Positions 54,930 through 63,132 of a stretch of DNA of 64,000 bases are shown here, piece by piece. The stretch covers positions 152,030-216,029 of the forward strand of contig NZ_JQBH01000001.1 in NCBI RefSeq assembly GCF_001438695.1. The letters run 5' to 3'. The notes beneath the pieces were generated by a model. It ran no database searches. It was not told where the DNA came from and was given only the letters and a program-made list of their open reading frames with translations. Source of the stretch: Fructobacillus fructosus KCTC 3544 (lineage in GTDB: Bacteria; Bacillota; Bacilli; Lactobacillales; Lactobacillaceae). The position numbers and the translations under genes are program-made. Numbering within the stretch: the stretch's first letter is position 1; every line of letters begins with the position of its first letter.

Positions 54930-56209
54930 AAAGGCTGCTCCTTCTTCGTTAAAATAAAGGTTGATTGCCGTTTCAATTGCTTAGCTGAAGCCATCACTTC
55001 TTTTCTGGTAACTAAGGGTAGCTTTTGCTCAAAAAGTTGGTCATCCACTGGTTCTCTACTAAGCAACTGCAAAAATTTTTCTAAAGCAAGACTTTCAACA
55101 GCATCTGCTGTCCGGAAGCGTTCACCTAAAACCGTTTTTCTGGCCTGAGAAAACTGTTCATCGGTGAATTGCCCCGCAATGATTCGTTGCAACTGATCGT
55201 CAATTTTTTTGAGAAGTTCTTGTGCTTCTTTTGGCTCACATTCGGCGATAAAGGTTAATAGGCCGACACTAAACTGAGCACGCGATGAAATATTGTACGC
55301 TAACGATGCTTTCTCTCGAATTTCGGTAAAGAGCAGAGAAGCAGGGCCACCACCGAAAAGTGCATTTAGTACACCGAGAACCTCAAAGCTTCCGTTCTGA
55401 TCCTCAGGCAACTCGTATTGAACAATGACCACTGCCTGTTCAATACTAAGCGACGATTCGACCTGGTTGCTTGGTTTTTGTAGGGCTGGTCGTTCAGCAG
55501 CACGAAAAGAAATAGGCGCGTTGCTAGCAGGCCAAGCACGAACGACTTTTTCAATTAATCCCTCAGGCCATTCGCCGTGTGCGAAAAGAAACCGCTGATT
55601 CTCTTCGAGCATCTCTTGGTAGCTGCCACTGAGTTCAGGGATTGTTAATCGCTCAATCTGCTTTGGATCACCTAAAATCGAAGTCTGTTGTCCTTCGTCT
55701 AAAAAAAGATACTCTCTTGAACGGTCAATTGCCTGCGCAACTTTGTCATCTTCTCTTGCCAAAATTGCTTGAATCAAATTCTTTTTTTCATTTTCAATCA
55801 ACTGCTGATTGATTGAAAGAAAATCGAAATCGAGGCCGAAAATCATTTCCTTCATGAAAGTCATGATTTCTTCAATCATTTGCTCCGATTCCAAAGCACC
55901 CTTTCCCAATCGACTCCCTTTTGCAAATGTTATTCGAAATAACAAAACATCAAGATTGCCGTAGGTCAATACACGAACAGCATAACTCGCACCATAAAGA
56001 GCCATTAATCGACGTGATACAGCCTGTTGGTTCGGATATTTTTTTGCATGTACTGCCATGAGATAAGAGAGTAAGGCACGACTGTTGATATGTTTCAAAC
56101 GGACAGGTGTTACAAAACCAAGCATTAAGACATTACTATTAAACTGGTGTGATTCCACTTGATGAATATGCCAAGAATTAACAATCTTATTTTGAATTTT
56201 CTCTGCCAT
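54926..56209 (-). CDS. M16-family non-catalytic partner (YmfF-like)
   Basis: 427 aa, two M16-type domains without HxxEH, so presumably a non-catalytic partner of the following gene. LFGGGPASLLFTEIREKASLAYNISS is a typical M16 C-domain stretch. Start at 56209 after AAGGAGTTGT; the reading to 56248 runs through the terminator hairpin. First gene of ymfF-ymfH-rodZ-pgsA, beginning directly after a terminator with no obvious promoter between. Confidence 0.87.
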   Translation of the reverse strand: MAEKIQNKIVNSWHIHQVESHQFNSNVLMLGFVTPVRLKHINSRALLSYLMAVHAKKYPNQQAVSRRLMALYGASYAVRVLTYGNLDVLLFRITFAKGSRLGKGALESEQMIEEIMTFMKEMIFGLDFDFLSINQQLIENEKKNLIQAILAREDDKVAQAIDRSREYLFLDEGQQTSILGDPKQIERLTIPELSGSYQEMLEENQRFLFAHGEWPEGLIEKVVRAWPASNAPISFRAAERPALQKPSNQVESSLSIEQAVVIVQYELPEDQNGSFEVLGVLNALFGGGPASLLFTEIREKASLAYNISSRAQFSVGLLTFIAECEPKEAQELLKKIDDQLQRIIAGQFTDEQFSQARKTVLGERFRTADAVESLALEKFLQLLSREPVDDQLFEQKLPLVTRKEVMASAKQLKRQSTFILTKKEQPL

Positions 56210-56221
56210 ACAACTCCTTAC

Positions 56222-56255
56222 AAAAAAGTCGCGGCTAACTTTTAGCACGCGACTT
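56222..56255 (-). terminator. Intrinsic terminator after the amino-acid ABC operon
   Basis: AAGTCGCG(T)GCTAA / TTAGCCGCGACTT stem followed by TTTTT; the T run is only a few bases from the ymfF ribosome site. Confidence 0.88.
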
Positions 56256-56277
56256 CAGTACTGTTACTAGTGATAAT

Positions 56278-57135
56278 CTAGGTTAAATTCTGACTGCTTT
56301 GCCCAAACCAGCGCAATTCTAGTTCATGAACGTAACCAGACTTTTCAAGTTTTGCCAATTCACGATCTACTGCACGACGTAGCCCATTGTCACCCTTTCG
56401 GAAGGCCACCACGTCGTCAGATACTGCAAAACCACCAGTCATAATCCCGTAATCATTGGGGTTCGCCTGTTGCTTAATGTAGTAACGGGCATAGTCTTCA
56501 TCAACGAGTAGCCCCGTCAATCGGTTGGCGTTCAAATCGGTAAATGCCTTATCGAAAGTATCATAACCTACCGCCTTTTGACCAGCAATATACTTTTTCA
56601 ATACACTGGGTTGACTGTTCAACGCTGTTTCGCCTGATGACCCGGTCTGCACACCAAGAACCTTCCCCTGCATATCGGAGAAGTGCTTCACCCCTGAACT
56701 CTTTTTAACAACCAATGCCAATTGAGACCGGTGGTAGGTCGTTGAAAAAGCAACTTGTTTGGCCCGCTCAGGCGTTTTTGTATAGCCATTCCACAAAGCA
56801 TCGATATTACCGGTATTTAATTCCGTTTCCTTCATGGACCAATCAATTGGCTGCCAATTGACTTTAATCCCCAGGTTAGAAAAGACTTTTTCCGCCAAAT
56901 CAACATCAAAACCAACAATTTTACCAGCACTATCCCGAAAACCCATTGGAACAAATGTGTCATCTAACCCAATGGTGATGGACTTCTTTTCCTTAATTTC
57001 CGACCACTGGTCTTCCTTTGCTTGGACATTACCGTTACTAGGTTTTAGCAATATTACGACAGCCCATGCAATTAAAGCGAAAAAAACAAGTGCCACAATC
57101 GTATTGACTGTGATTTTTTTCTTTTTTGAAATCAT
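56278..57135 (-). CDS. Amino-acid ABC transporter substrate-binding protein, no lipobox
   Basis: 285 aa family-3 binding protein: ITIGLDDTFVPMGFRD, GFDVDLAE and DALWNGYTKTPER are typical of polar amino-acid binders. The N-terminus is a basic stretch plus one hydrophobic helix (about 10-30) and there is no cysteine in the protein, so it is not a lipoprotein. T-box control points to histidine as substrate. Last gene of permease-ATPase-binding protein; overlaps the ATPase by 4 bases. Confidence 0.88.
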   Translation of the reverse strand: MISKKKKITVNTIVALVFFALIAWAVVILLKPSNGNVQAKEDQWSEIKEKKSITIGLDDTFVPMGFRDSAGKIVGFDVDLAEKVFSNLGIKVNWQPIDWSMKETELNTGNIDALWNGYTKTPERAKQVAFSTTYHRSQLALVVKKSSGVKHFSDMQGKVLGVQTGSSGETALNSQPSVLKKYIAGQKAVGYDTFDKAFTDLNANRLTGLLVDEDYARYYIKQQANPNDYGIMTGGFAVSDDVVAFRKGDNGLRRAVDRELAKLEKSGYVHELELRWFGQSSQNLT

Positions 57136-57770
57136 CGATGAACCTCTTTTTCAAAATCGAAAGTCTCATCGGCCACCTTTTCAGCAAATGTTAAGTCATG
57201 GGTAACGACAATTTGCGAGACGCCTTCCGCTTTTAGCGATAGCATGATGGCCACTACCTGTTCTGTTGCCTTTTCATCCAATCCTGATGTTGGCTCATCG
57301 TAAGCGATAACCTGTGGATCCATTGCCAAAGCACGGGCAATGCCCACACGCTGTTTTTGCCCACCAGAAAGTTGATAAGGATAAAGATCAGCTTGCTCGG
57401 TTAATCCAAGTTTAGCCAACAAATCATTCGCTTTCAGATTGGCCTCATCCTTACTCATTTTCTTGACGCTCATTGGAGCCAGAATAATATTATCACGCAC
57501 AGTGAGGTGAGGAAAAAGGTTAAAGTCTTGAAAAATCAACCCTATTTTTGACGTAACGGCTGGTTCTGAGATTGAATAGGACTGACCATCCATTTCAATT
57601 TCACCAGATTGTGCTGCCTCTAATCCAGTTAACGTCTTAATCAGTGTCGTTTTACCGATACCCGACGGACCTAAAATAGCCAAAACCTCGCCATCTTTCA
57701 AAGTTAATGAAAGGTCACGAAAAATAACCTTTTCCCCATATTGCTTGGATAATCCTTTGATTTCAATCAT
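57132..57770 (-). CDS. Amino-acid ABC transporter ATP-binding protein
   Basis: 212 aa from the ATG at 57770 (GGAGGTAAGC upstream). GPSGIGKTT Walker A, LSGGQKQRVGIARAL signature, VIAYDEPTSGLD Walker B: the usual leucine/aspartate is replaced by Ala-Tyr before Asp-Glu. Somewhat shorter than GlnQ-type relatives (about 240). Middle gene of the T-box operon. Confidence 0.92.
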   Translation of the reverse strand: MIEIKGLSKQYGEKVIFRDLSLTLKDGEVLAILGPSGIGKTTLIKTLTGLEAAQSGEIEMDGQSYSISEPAVTSKIGLIFQDFNLFPHLTVRDNIILAPMSVKKMSKDEANLKANDLLAKLGLTEQADLYPYQLSGGQKQRVGIARALAMDPQVIAYDEPTSGLDEKATEQVVAIMLSLKAEGVSQIVVTHDLTFAEKVADETFDFEKEVHR

Positions 57771-57772
57771 GC

Positions 57773-58414
57773 TTACCTCCAAACATTCAAATGCTTTTCA
57801 CTTGCACGAAGCGTAATCGTGACAACCGCCGTCATGATGAGGTACAAAACCCCAACGATTAAGTAAGGCACTAAGGTCACGTCCCGAGCAGCCGCAATGG
57901 AACCTGCGCGAAGAATATCACCCAACCCAATGACATAAATTAACGACGTGTCCTTTACTAGGTTCACCACTTCGTTTCCAAAGGAAGGAACAACGATTTT
58001 AACAACCTGTGGCAAAATAACTTTGAAAAAAGTCTGGCCCTTTGACAAACCCAGAACCTTAGCCGCATCAAACTGTCCCTGAGGGATTGATTGGAGTCCT
58101 CCACGAAAAATTTCGGCCAGATAAGCAGCATAGTTAATGATAAAGGCAAAGGCCGCCGCTTCAAAACGTGTAAAAGACACGCCGACCATGGCCAAGCCAT
58201 AGTAAATAAAAATCAATTGAAGTAACAGGGGCGTTCCACGCATGATCCAAATGTAGCCATTCACTAACCACCGAATCGTAAAGTATGGTGACTTCATTGC
58301 CAAAGAAGCCAAAATGCCCAGCGGAACGGACCCGATAATGGTGATAAAGAACACACCAAGTGTCATTTGTAGCCCAGCTAGAATACCAGGTAAGAAAGTC
58401 ATCACATTTTCCAT
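57773..58414 (-). CDS. Amino-acid ABC transporter permease
   Basis: 213 aa HisM/GlnP-type permease with about five helices; YIWIMRGTPLLLQLIF and the EAA loop DAAKVLGLSKGQTFFKVILPQ are hallmarks. Start 58414 chosen because TTGGAGATTGAG precedes it; earlier in-frame ATGs (58453 region) lie in the T-box terminator tail. First gene after the T-box. Confidence 0.92.
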   Translation of the reverse strand: MENVMTFLPGILAGLQMTLGVFFITIIGSVPLGILASLAMKSPYFTIRWLVNGYIWIMRGTPLLLQLIFIYYGLAMVGVSFTRFEAAAFAFIINYAAYLAEIFRGGLQSIPQGQFDAAKVLGLSKGQTFFKVILPQVVKIVVPSFGNEVVNLVKDTSLIYVIGLGDILRAGSIAAARDVTLVPYLIVGVLYLIMTAVVTITLRASEKHLNVWR

Positions 58415-58437
58415 CTCAATCTCCAACATAAAAACAT

Positions 58438-58694
58438 AAAAAAAGCCCTCCAAGCAAAGCGCTTAGAGGGCGAATAGACGCGGTCCCACCTCATTACTAC
58501 AACACCATCACTGGCGCTGTCTCAAGACGTTTAAAAAAACATCCGTGCATAACGGGCACAACCGATGCTGACTACTACAAAATTCGCCAACACACTCCTA
58601 GGGGTGTTTCACACTTAAAACTTGCTTACTTCCAATAAACGTAAGCTTCCTGAAAAGTCTTCAAGTGCTACTGCCTAATCAACGATTTAACTTG
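58438..58694 (-). promoter_or_regulatory. T-box riboswitch, probably tRNA-His specific
   Basis: Minus strand leader of about 255 bases. T-box AGGTGGGACCGCG at 58491-58479; terminator GCCCTC/GAGGGC (58471-58445) with seven T. Stem I: AGTA (58672-58669) opposite GAA (58610-58608) form the specifier loop, giving CAC (58606-58604, His) as specifier. The variable T-box base (58485) is G, which pairs with discriminator C73, a hallmark of tRNA-His. Uncharged tRNA-His would switch on the transporter. Confidence 0.85.
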
Positions 58695-58700
58695 AATTTA

Positions 58701-58729
58701 ATTATAACGGTGAGCGACCAACATTGCAA
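58701..58729 (-). promoter_or_regulatory. Promoter of the T-box / amino-acid ABC operon
   Basis: -35 TTGCAA (58724-58729), 17-base spacer, -10 TATAAT (58701-58706), immediately after the mreD stop. Confidence 0.8.
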
Positions 58730-58731
58730 GT

Positions 58732-59256
58732 TTAGCCCAGTCGTTGAAATAACGACCAAGAAGGGAAATAAAAAATCGTCGCCAGAATCAAATTAAACAA
58801 AATAGTCGGTAATACCAGATAAACAAAAAACGGTAGCAACGTAAGGTTGTCTGCTCCAATCATAATCCCAGCAAACAACGTCACCAACAAGTACACTAAT
58901 TGTCCAATTAGGAGAAGTAACAACCCCGACATTAGGCGCTCATCAAAGAATGGTCGTAACTTTTCCATCACAATCGTTCCCAGTAGAAAGGCCAAAGTGT
59001 AGGTGCCGAGAATACCGGTATAAAAGATATCAAATAGAACCCCAAAGACAACAACGTAGACATAAAAAGGTAAACGATCGATAACGCCAAACTGAATAGC
59101 GTAAAACAGCCAAGTAAAAGTCAACATTGGAATTGCATGAATGGGTTCCTTCATCAAAAGTCCCAGGGACGCAGCTAAATTACCATCCACAAGGAACAGC
59201 ACCAACAAAACGACCGGGAAAATAAATTGTAATCGTAAAAATTGCCAACCTGCCAT
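58732..59256 (-). CDS. mreD: Rod shape-determining protein MreD
   Basis: 174 aa, five or six hydrophobic helices, typical length and composition. Starts immediately after mreC stops. Recognised mainly by position, hydropathy and the final short segment SLFQRLG; works with MreC and RodA in lateral wall synthesis. Confidence 0.88.
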   Translation of the reverse strand: MAGWQFLRLQFIFPVVLLVLFLVDGNLAASLGLLMKEPIHAIPMLTFTWLFYAIQFGVIDRLPFYVYVVVFGVLFDIFYTGILGTYTLAFLLGTIVMEKLRPFFDERLMSGLLLLLIGQLVYLLVTLFAGIMIGADNLTLLPFFVYLVLPTILFNLILATIFYFPSWSLFQRLG

Positions 59257-60111
59257 TTAAGACTCCACGTTACTTTTTGCAACTAGAACCGACGTAATTT
59301 TGGATAAGTCGGATGCTGGTTCAATATAAATTTTCTTTGATAAACCATACGAATCGGTTGTTACATCGGCGATTTTACCAACCAGCAGTCCGGCGGGCAC
59401 CAGACCACCAAGACCAGAAGTCACAACCATATCGCCCTTATTCATTGTCGCTTGGTTAGCCACAGATCCCATGACTAACAACTTCTTATCCGCATCATAA
59501 TCCGTTAGAATACCATTCGTATCCCCCGCCGAATCTTTAACCGTAATGGCAATGTGATTCGTATCTTCCGAAGTATCTGAAATCAGACTAACTTTGGAAT
59601 TGACGGTGTTGACCTCTGTAATTAAGCCAATAATACCGGAATCACCCAGAACGGGCATGCCTTTTTTCAAGCCAGACTTCGCTCCCTTATCAATCACTAA
59701 TTGGGAATTCCAAGTAGTTGGTGAGCGCGAAATGGTCACTGCTGAAATGGTTTGATAATCAGTCAGTGTGTTTTTTAATTGCAATTGCTTTTTTAGCGAT
59801 TGATTTTCTTCTTCAACAGTTTGCAACTTTACTTTGTTCTGTGCATAACCATCCAATTTTGACTTCAATGCTTTATTCTCTGAAAAAGTATTCAAAAGAT
59901 TAGCCAACGAATTGGCCCGATTTCCCACCGCATTGGTAGGAATTGAAATGACTTTAGCAACCCCACCAGTCAAATCATTAACAACCCGTTGAAAAAAAGG
60001 TGGCGTGTTTGTCCGTTTTGCGAACCAATTCGAACCGGTAATCAGGCCGACCACCACCAAGAATCCGATAATCAATAGGACAACGGTACGTGATGAAAAG
60101 ATTTTACGCAT
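59257..60111 (-). CDS. mreC: Rod shape-determining protein MreC
   Basis: 284 aa: N-terminal transmembrane helix (about 9-28), coiled coil (about 65-108) and a beta-barrel domain (about 120-275; GDSGIIGLITEV, VTSGLGGLVPAGLLVG). Couples MreB to periplasmic-side wall enzymes. A strong hairpin separates it from mreB, so its transcription depends on read-through or a weak promoter I cannot identify. Confidence 0.93.
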   Translation of the reverse strand: MRKIFSSRTVVLLIIGFLVVVGLITGSNWFAKRTNTPPFFQRVVNDLTGGVAKVISIPTNAVGNRANSLANLLNTFSENKALKSKLDGYAQNKVKLQTVEEENQSLKKQLQLKNTLTDYQTISAVTISRSPTTWNSQLVIDKGAKSGLKKGMPVLGDSGIIGLITEVNTVNSKVSLISDTSEDTNHIAITVKDSAGDTNGILTDYDADKKLLVMGSVANQATMNKGDMVVTSGLGGLVPAGLLVGKIADVTTDSYGLSKKIYIEPASDLSKITSVLVAKSNVES

Positions 60112-60142
60112 GTTCTATCATTCCCTTCTTTACCAACAAAAT

Positions 60143-60172
60143 AAAAGCGTAGCGCAAGCGCTACGCTTTTTT
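60143..60172 (-). terminator. Intrinsic terminator after mreB
   Basis: AAAAGCGTAGCG CTTG CGCTACGCTTTT perfect stem; lies between mreB and mreC and would reduce mreCD expression relative to mreB. Confidence 0.9.
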
Positions 60173-60176
60173 ATCA

Positions 60177-61184
60177 TTAGCTTCGACGCAAGATTTCAAG
60201 TGACTTTAGTGATTCACCGACACCCTTAACAACGGCATCCATTGGATCCTCAGCGACAATGACGGAAACCTTCGTAACCGCTTCAATCATGGCTGGCAAA
60301 CCGTTTAATTGGGCACCACCACCAGTCAGCACCATGCCGTGATCAATAATATCAGCCGCAATTTCTGGTTGCGTTGATTCAAGGGTTTCACGGATTGCAT
60401 TCACGATTTCGTTAATCGGATCTTGGATAGCCTGAGCAATATCAATAGCAGCCACATCAATGGTCTTTGGCAACCCTGTCAACAAATCACGACCACGAGC
60501 CGTTGAAGGTGGTAGGGTCTCGGCTTCTTCTAATGAAACGGTACCAACTTCAATCTTAATCCGTTCAGCTGTCGCTTCACCAATTGCCAAATTGTTATTG
60601 TTTCGAACATAAGACACAATGGCATCGTTCAATTTATCACCTGCAAAGCGAGTCGAACGTGATGAAACAATGCCTCCAAGTGAAATCGTGGCAACGTCCG
60701 TAGTCCCTGCTCCGAAATCCACCACCATCGAACCAGTTGGTTCCATTACCGGCAAACCTGCACCAATAGCAGCGGCAAACGGCTCTTCGAGTACATAAGC
60801 ATCACGAGCCCCGGCCACACGCGCTGCGTCAATCACAGCACGACGTTCCACAGCCGTAATCTTGGCTGGAACACCCAGTGTCACAAAGGGCTTTCCAACG
60901 CGACCACCCAATGCCTTCTTCAAGTAATAAGAAATCATCGCGACCGTTGTATCGTAATCGGCAATCACTCCGTCACGCATTGGACGAATTGCCGCAATGG
61001 AAGCCGGTGTGCGTCCCAACATTGCGCGCGCTTCTTCACCAACGGCAATGATTTCGTTTGTTTCGGTATTTCGTGCGACTACGGAAGGTTCACGCAAAAC
61101 GATTCCCTTGCCTTCAACATACACAAAAGTGTTGCTGGTTCCCAAATCAATACCGACGTTATGTTGTCCAAATGATAATGCCAC
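60177..61184 (-). CDS. mreB: Cell shape-determining actin-like protein MreB
   Basis: 335 aa actin fold: GIDLGTSNTFVYV phosphate 1, VVDFGAGTTDVA phosphate 2, LTGGGAQLNGLP adenosine motif. A GTG start at 61184 is preferred: AGAGGCAAGATT precedes it and the product begins MALSFGQHNVGID like other MreB. The longer reading begins with TTG at 61199 and puts the ribosome site inside the gene. Confidence 0.95.
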   Translation of the reverse strand: MALSFGQHNVGIDLGTSNTFVYVEGKGIVLREPSVVARNTETNEIIAVGEEARAMLGRTPASIAAIRPMRDGVIADYDTTVAMISYYLKKALGGRVGKPFVTLGVPAKITAVERRAVIDAARVAGARDAYVLEEPFAAAIGAGLPVMEPTGSMVVDFGAGTTDVATISLGGIVSSRSTRFAGDKLNDAIVSYVRNNNNLAIGEATAERIKIEVGTVSLEEAETLPPSTARGRDLLTGLPKTIDVAAIDIAQAIQDPINEIVNAIRETLESTQPEIAADIIDHGMVLTGGGAQLNGLPAMIEAVTKVSVIVAEDPMDAVVKGVGESLKSLEILRRS

Positions 61185-61250
61185 AATCTTGCCTCTCAAT
61201 TAAAGCCAAGCCGAACTTAGCCATTTTTTAAGTTTATTTTACTTGCTAAT

Positions 61251-61259
61251 ATTGTAGCA
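61251..61259 (-). promoter_or_regulatory. mreB promoter, extended -10
   Basis: TGC-TACAAT on the minus strand, about 65 bases before the mreB GTG. Confidence 0.5.
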
Positions 61260-61280
61260 CAAATGCCATCAACGAACACC

Positions 61281-61454
61281 TTATTTTGCACGTTGATACG
61301 TAACTTTTCCAGCACGATGCGCAATGCCACGAACGGTATTTTGAAAGGGAAAGTCAGACCAAGCCTTTTGAAATCTTGGAAAATCAGTTGGTTCCACATT
61401 GATTTCATCGATAACACCATTTTTCAAATCAAGTAGTGCTTTTTCGTAATCCAT
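61281..61454 (-). CDS. Small hypothetical protein between miaA and mreB
   Basis: 57 aa, mixed charge, no membrane helix. Start at the ATG 61454; an AAAGGAG site lies about 11 bases upstream, overlapping the miaA end, and an in-frame GTG is closer to it. Contains DINVEPTDFPRFQKAWSDFP and ends in basic residues. It reads like a conserved small cytosolic protein of lactic acid bacteria, but I cannot name it. Confidence 0.6.
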   Translation of the reverse strand: MDYEKALLDLKNGVIDEINVEPTDFPRFQKAWSDFPFQNTVRGIAHRAGKVTYQRAK

Positions 61455-61462
61455 TCGTATCT

Positions 61463-62362
61463 TCACTCCTTTTTAATAAAGTCAGCAACCTTAGTCTCGG
61501 CACTTTGTTGACGGTTTTGCCAATCAATCCACTGTAGGCCATCGATCTGGTGCCGCCAATAAGTTAACTGCCTTTTCGCATACCTTCTTGAATCTTGTTG
61601 GATGGCTGAAATCACTTCTTTCAACGAACCTTGTCCCGCAAAATATGGGTAAAATTCTTTATAGCCGATACCACGCCCGGCCTGCAGATTTAACCCACCA
61701 GAATCAAATAAGAGCCTTGCTTCGTCTTCTAAGCCTTTTTCAACCATCCGGTGCACACGAGTATTAATTCGTTCGTAAAGAAGTTCCCTGGGCCACTCAA
61801 TGGCTAAAACCAATGAATCATAAGCGGGACGAGTCGATTCCATCTTTTTTTGACCATGCTTAGTAATTTGCAAAGCTCGAACAACTCTTGTTTTATTGTT
61901 TAAATCCGTTCGCTGCAAAATTTCCGAATTAGCCGTCTTCTTCAATTCATCCACTAATTCTTCAAGCGGTCGCTGCATGGCACGAGCTACTTCGTCTGAA
62001 TCTGACTCAGCGTAATCAAAACTTTGCTGGCCGAGTAATGCTTTTACGTAAAAGCCGGTTCCCCCGACAATGATTGGGAGACGCCCCTTTTTTACTATTT
62101 TTTGAATGGCATCATCAGCCGCAGAAACAAAATCGATTACTGAAAAATTTGCTGTATATGGTACTAAATCAATAAGGTACTGTGGCACTCGCTGTAGTTC
62201 TTCACTCGTTGCCTTGGCAGTACCAATATCCAACTGCTGGTAAACCTGCAGTGAATCAGCAGACACGAGTTCCCCATTAAATTTTTCAGCTAAGTCCATC
62301 GCAAGTTCGGATTTTCCAGATGCAGTTGGACCAGCAATTACGATTATTTTTATTTTATTCAT
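61463..62362 (-). CDS. miaA: tRNA dimethylallyltransferase
   Basis: Adds isopentenyl to A37 of UNN-decoding tRNAs. 299 aa: GPTASGKSELA P-loop, SADSLQVYQQLDIGTAK, IVGGTGFYVKALL and the later RGIGYKEF. Probably the head of miaA-small protein, divergent from the DUF3042 gene. Confidence 0.95.
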   Translation of the reverse strand: MNKIKIIVIAGPTASGKSELAMDLAEKFNGELVSADSLQVYQQLDIGTAKATSEELQRVPQYLIDLVPYTANFSVIDFVSAADDAIQKIVKKGRLPIIVGGTGFYVKALLGQQSFDYAESDSDEVARAMQRPLEELVDELKKTANSEILQRTDLNNKTRVVRALQITKHGQKKMESTRPAYDSLVLAIEWPRELLYERINTRVHRMVEKGLEDEARLLFDSGGLNLQAGRGIGYKEFYPYFAGQGSLKEVISAIQQDSRRYAKRQLTYWRHQIDGLQWIDWQNRQQSAETKVADFIKKE

Positions 62363-62441
62363 CAGTCAGTCTTTCATCAGGTAGCCGTTTACAAAACACG
62401 CTTAATCAACGATAATAGGAAGCAAAGTAGAAAAGGAGAAA

Positions 62442-62630
62442 ATGATGGCAAAGGGATTTAAAACAGGCTTAGCTGCCGGAATTCTTGGCTCAGCATTGGC
62501 CGCAACAGCTGCGGCTTTTGGCTACAAGAAGACGGTCATTGCCCCGCAAGAAAAGGCAGAAGAAGAGTATGAAGAAGTATCACGACAAGCAGTTCGTCGC
62601 TCGAAGGCTGCTCACCAATCACGCTTCTAA
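62442..62630 (+). CDS. DUF3042 family small membrane protein
   Basis: 62 aa: N-terminal hydrophobic helix rich in Ala/Gly (about 6-28), then the KKTVIAPQEKAEEEYEE charged segment typical of DUF3042, a small family of lactobacilli commonly beside miaA. Function unknown. AAAGGAG lies before ATGATG; either ATG could be the start. Divergent from miaA, with a GATAAT -10-like box about 30 bases upstream. Confidence 0.82.
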   Translation: MMAKGFKTGLAAGILGSALAATAAAFGYKKTVIAPQEKAEEEYEEVSRQAVRRSKAAHQSRF

Positions 62631-62640
62631 TATTTCAAAC

Positions 62641-62670
62641 AAAAAGAATCGCCAAGAGCGATTCTTTTTT
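62641..62670. terminator. Bidirectional terminator between DUF3042 and rhodanese genes
   Basis: AAAGAATCGC CAAGA GCGATTCTTT hairpin with T run on plus and A run on minus, between convergent genes; it touches the rhodanese gene stop. Confidence 0.88.
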
Positions 62671-63071
62671 TAACGCTTTTGTTTTGCAGCAAACTGACGA
62701 AAACCACCAGCCATAAGAAAAAGATTTGACCGATTAAAGCCTTCCTTCCGTAACCGCTTCGCGACACCCAATGCATTCGCCAAAGTATCTCCATAAACAA
62801 AAACAGGAATATCTTGTCGCAATCCAGACTTTCCTTGGGCTAAAGACAAAGCCGGCATGTTCCGTGCCCCTTTAAGGTGTGAACGTTTAAACGGTTCCTT
62901 TTCACGAACATCGATTAATTGGCCATGGGTCGCTTGCTGACGCTCAATAAAAGCATCAGATTTCAAAACTGTCGCTCGCCGACGAGCTAAAACGTTCGAT
63001 GAAATAGCAGAAACTGCATAAAAAATCAGGAAAAAAGTCAAAATTAAGGTAATAAAGCTTAAAATTTGCAT
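62670..63071 (-). CDS. Membrane-anchored rhodanese-like protein lacking the catalytic cysteine
   Basis: 133 aa: one N-terminal transmembrane helix (about 4-25) then a rhodanese fold (LIDVREKEPFKRSHLKGARNMP). The active loop, normally with Cys, reads VYGDTLANA, and there is no cysteine in the protein, so it cannot be a sulfurtransferase. YqhL-like proteins of Firmicutes share the anchor-plus-rhodanese layout. Convergent with the DUF3042 gene and downstream of mecA after 61 bases. Confidence 0.82.
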   Translation of the reverse strand: MQILSFITLILTFFLIFYAVSAISSNVLARRRATVLKSDAFIERQQATHGQLIDVREKEPFKRSHLKGARNMPALSLAQGKSGLRQDIPVFVYGDTLANALGVAKRLRKEGFNRSNLFLMAGGFRQFAAKQKR

Positions 63072-63132
63072 GAAAACTCTCCAAAAATTGATACGTTCAT
63101 TATACCTAACTTTATCCTTCTATGCAGAGTTT

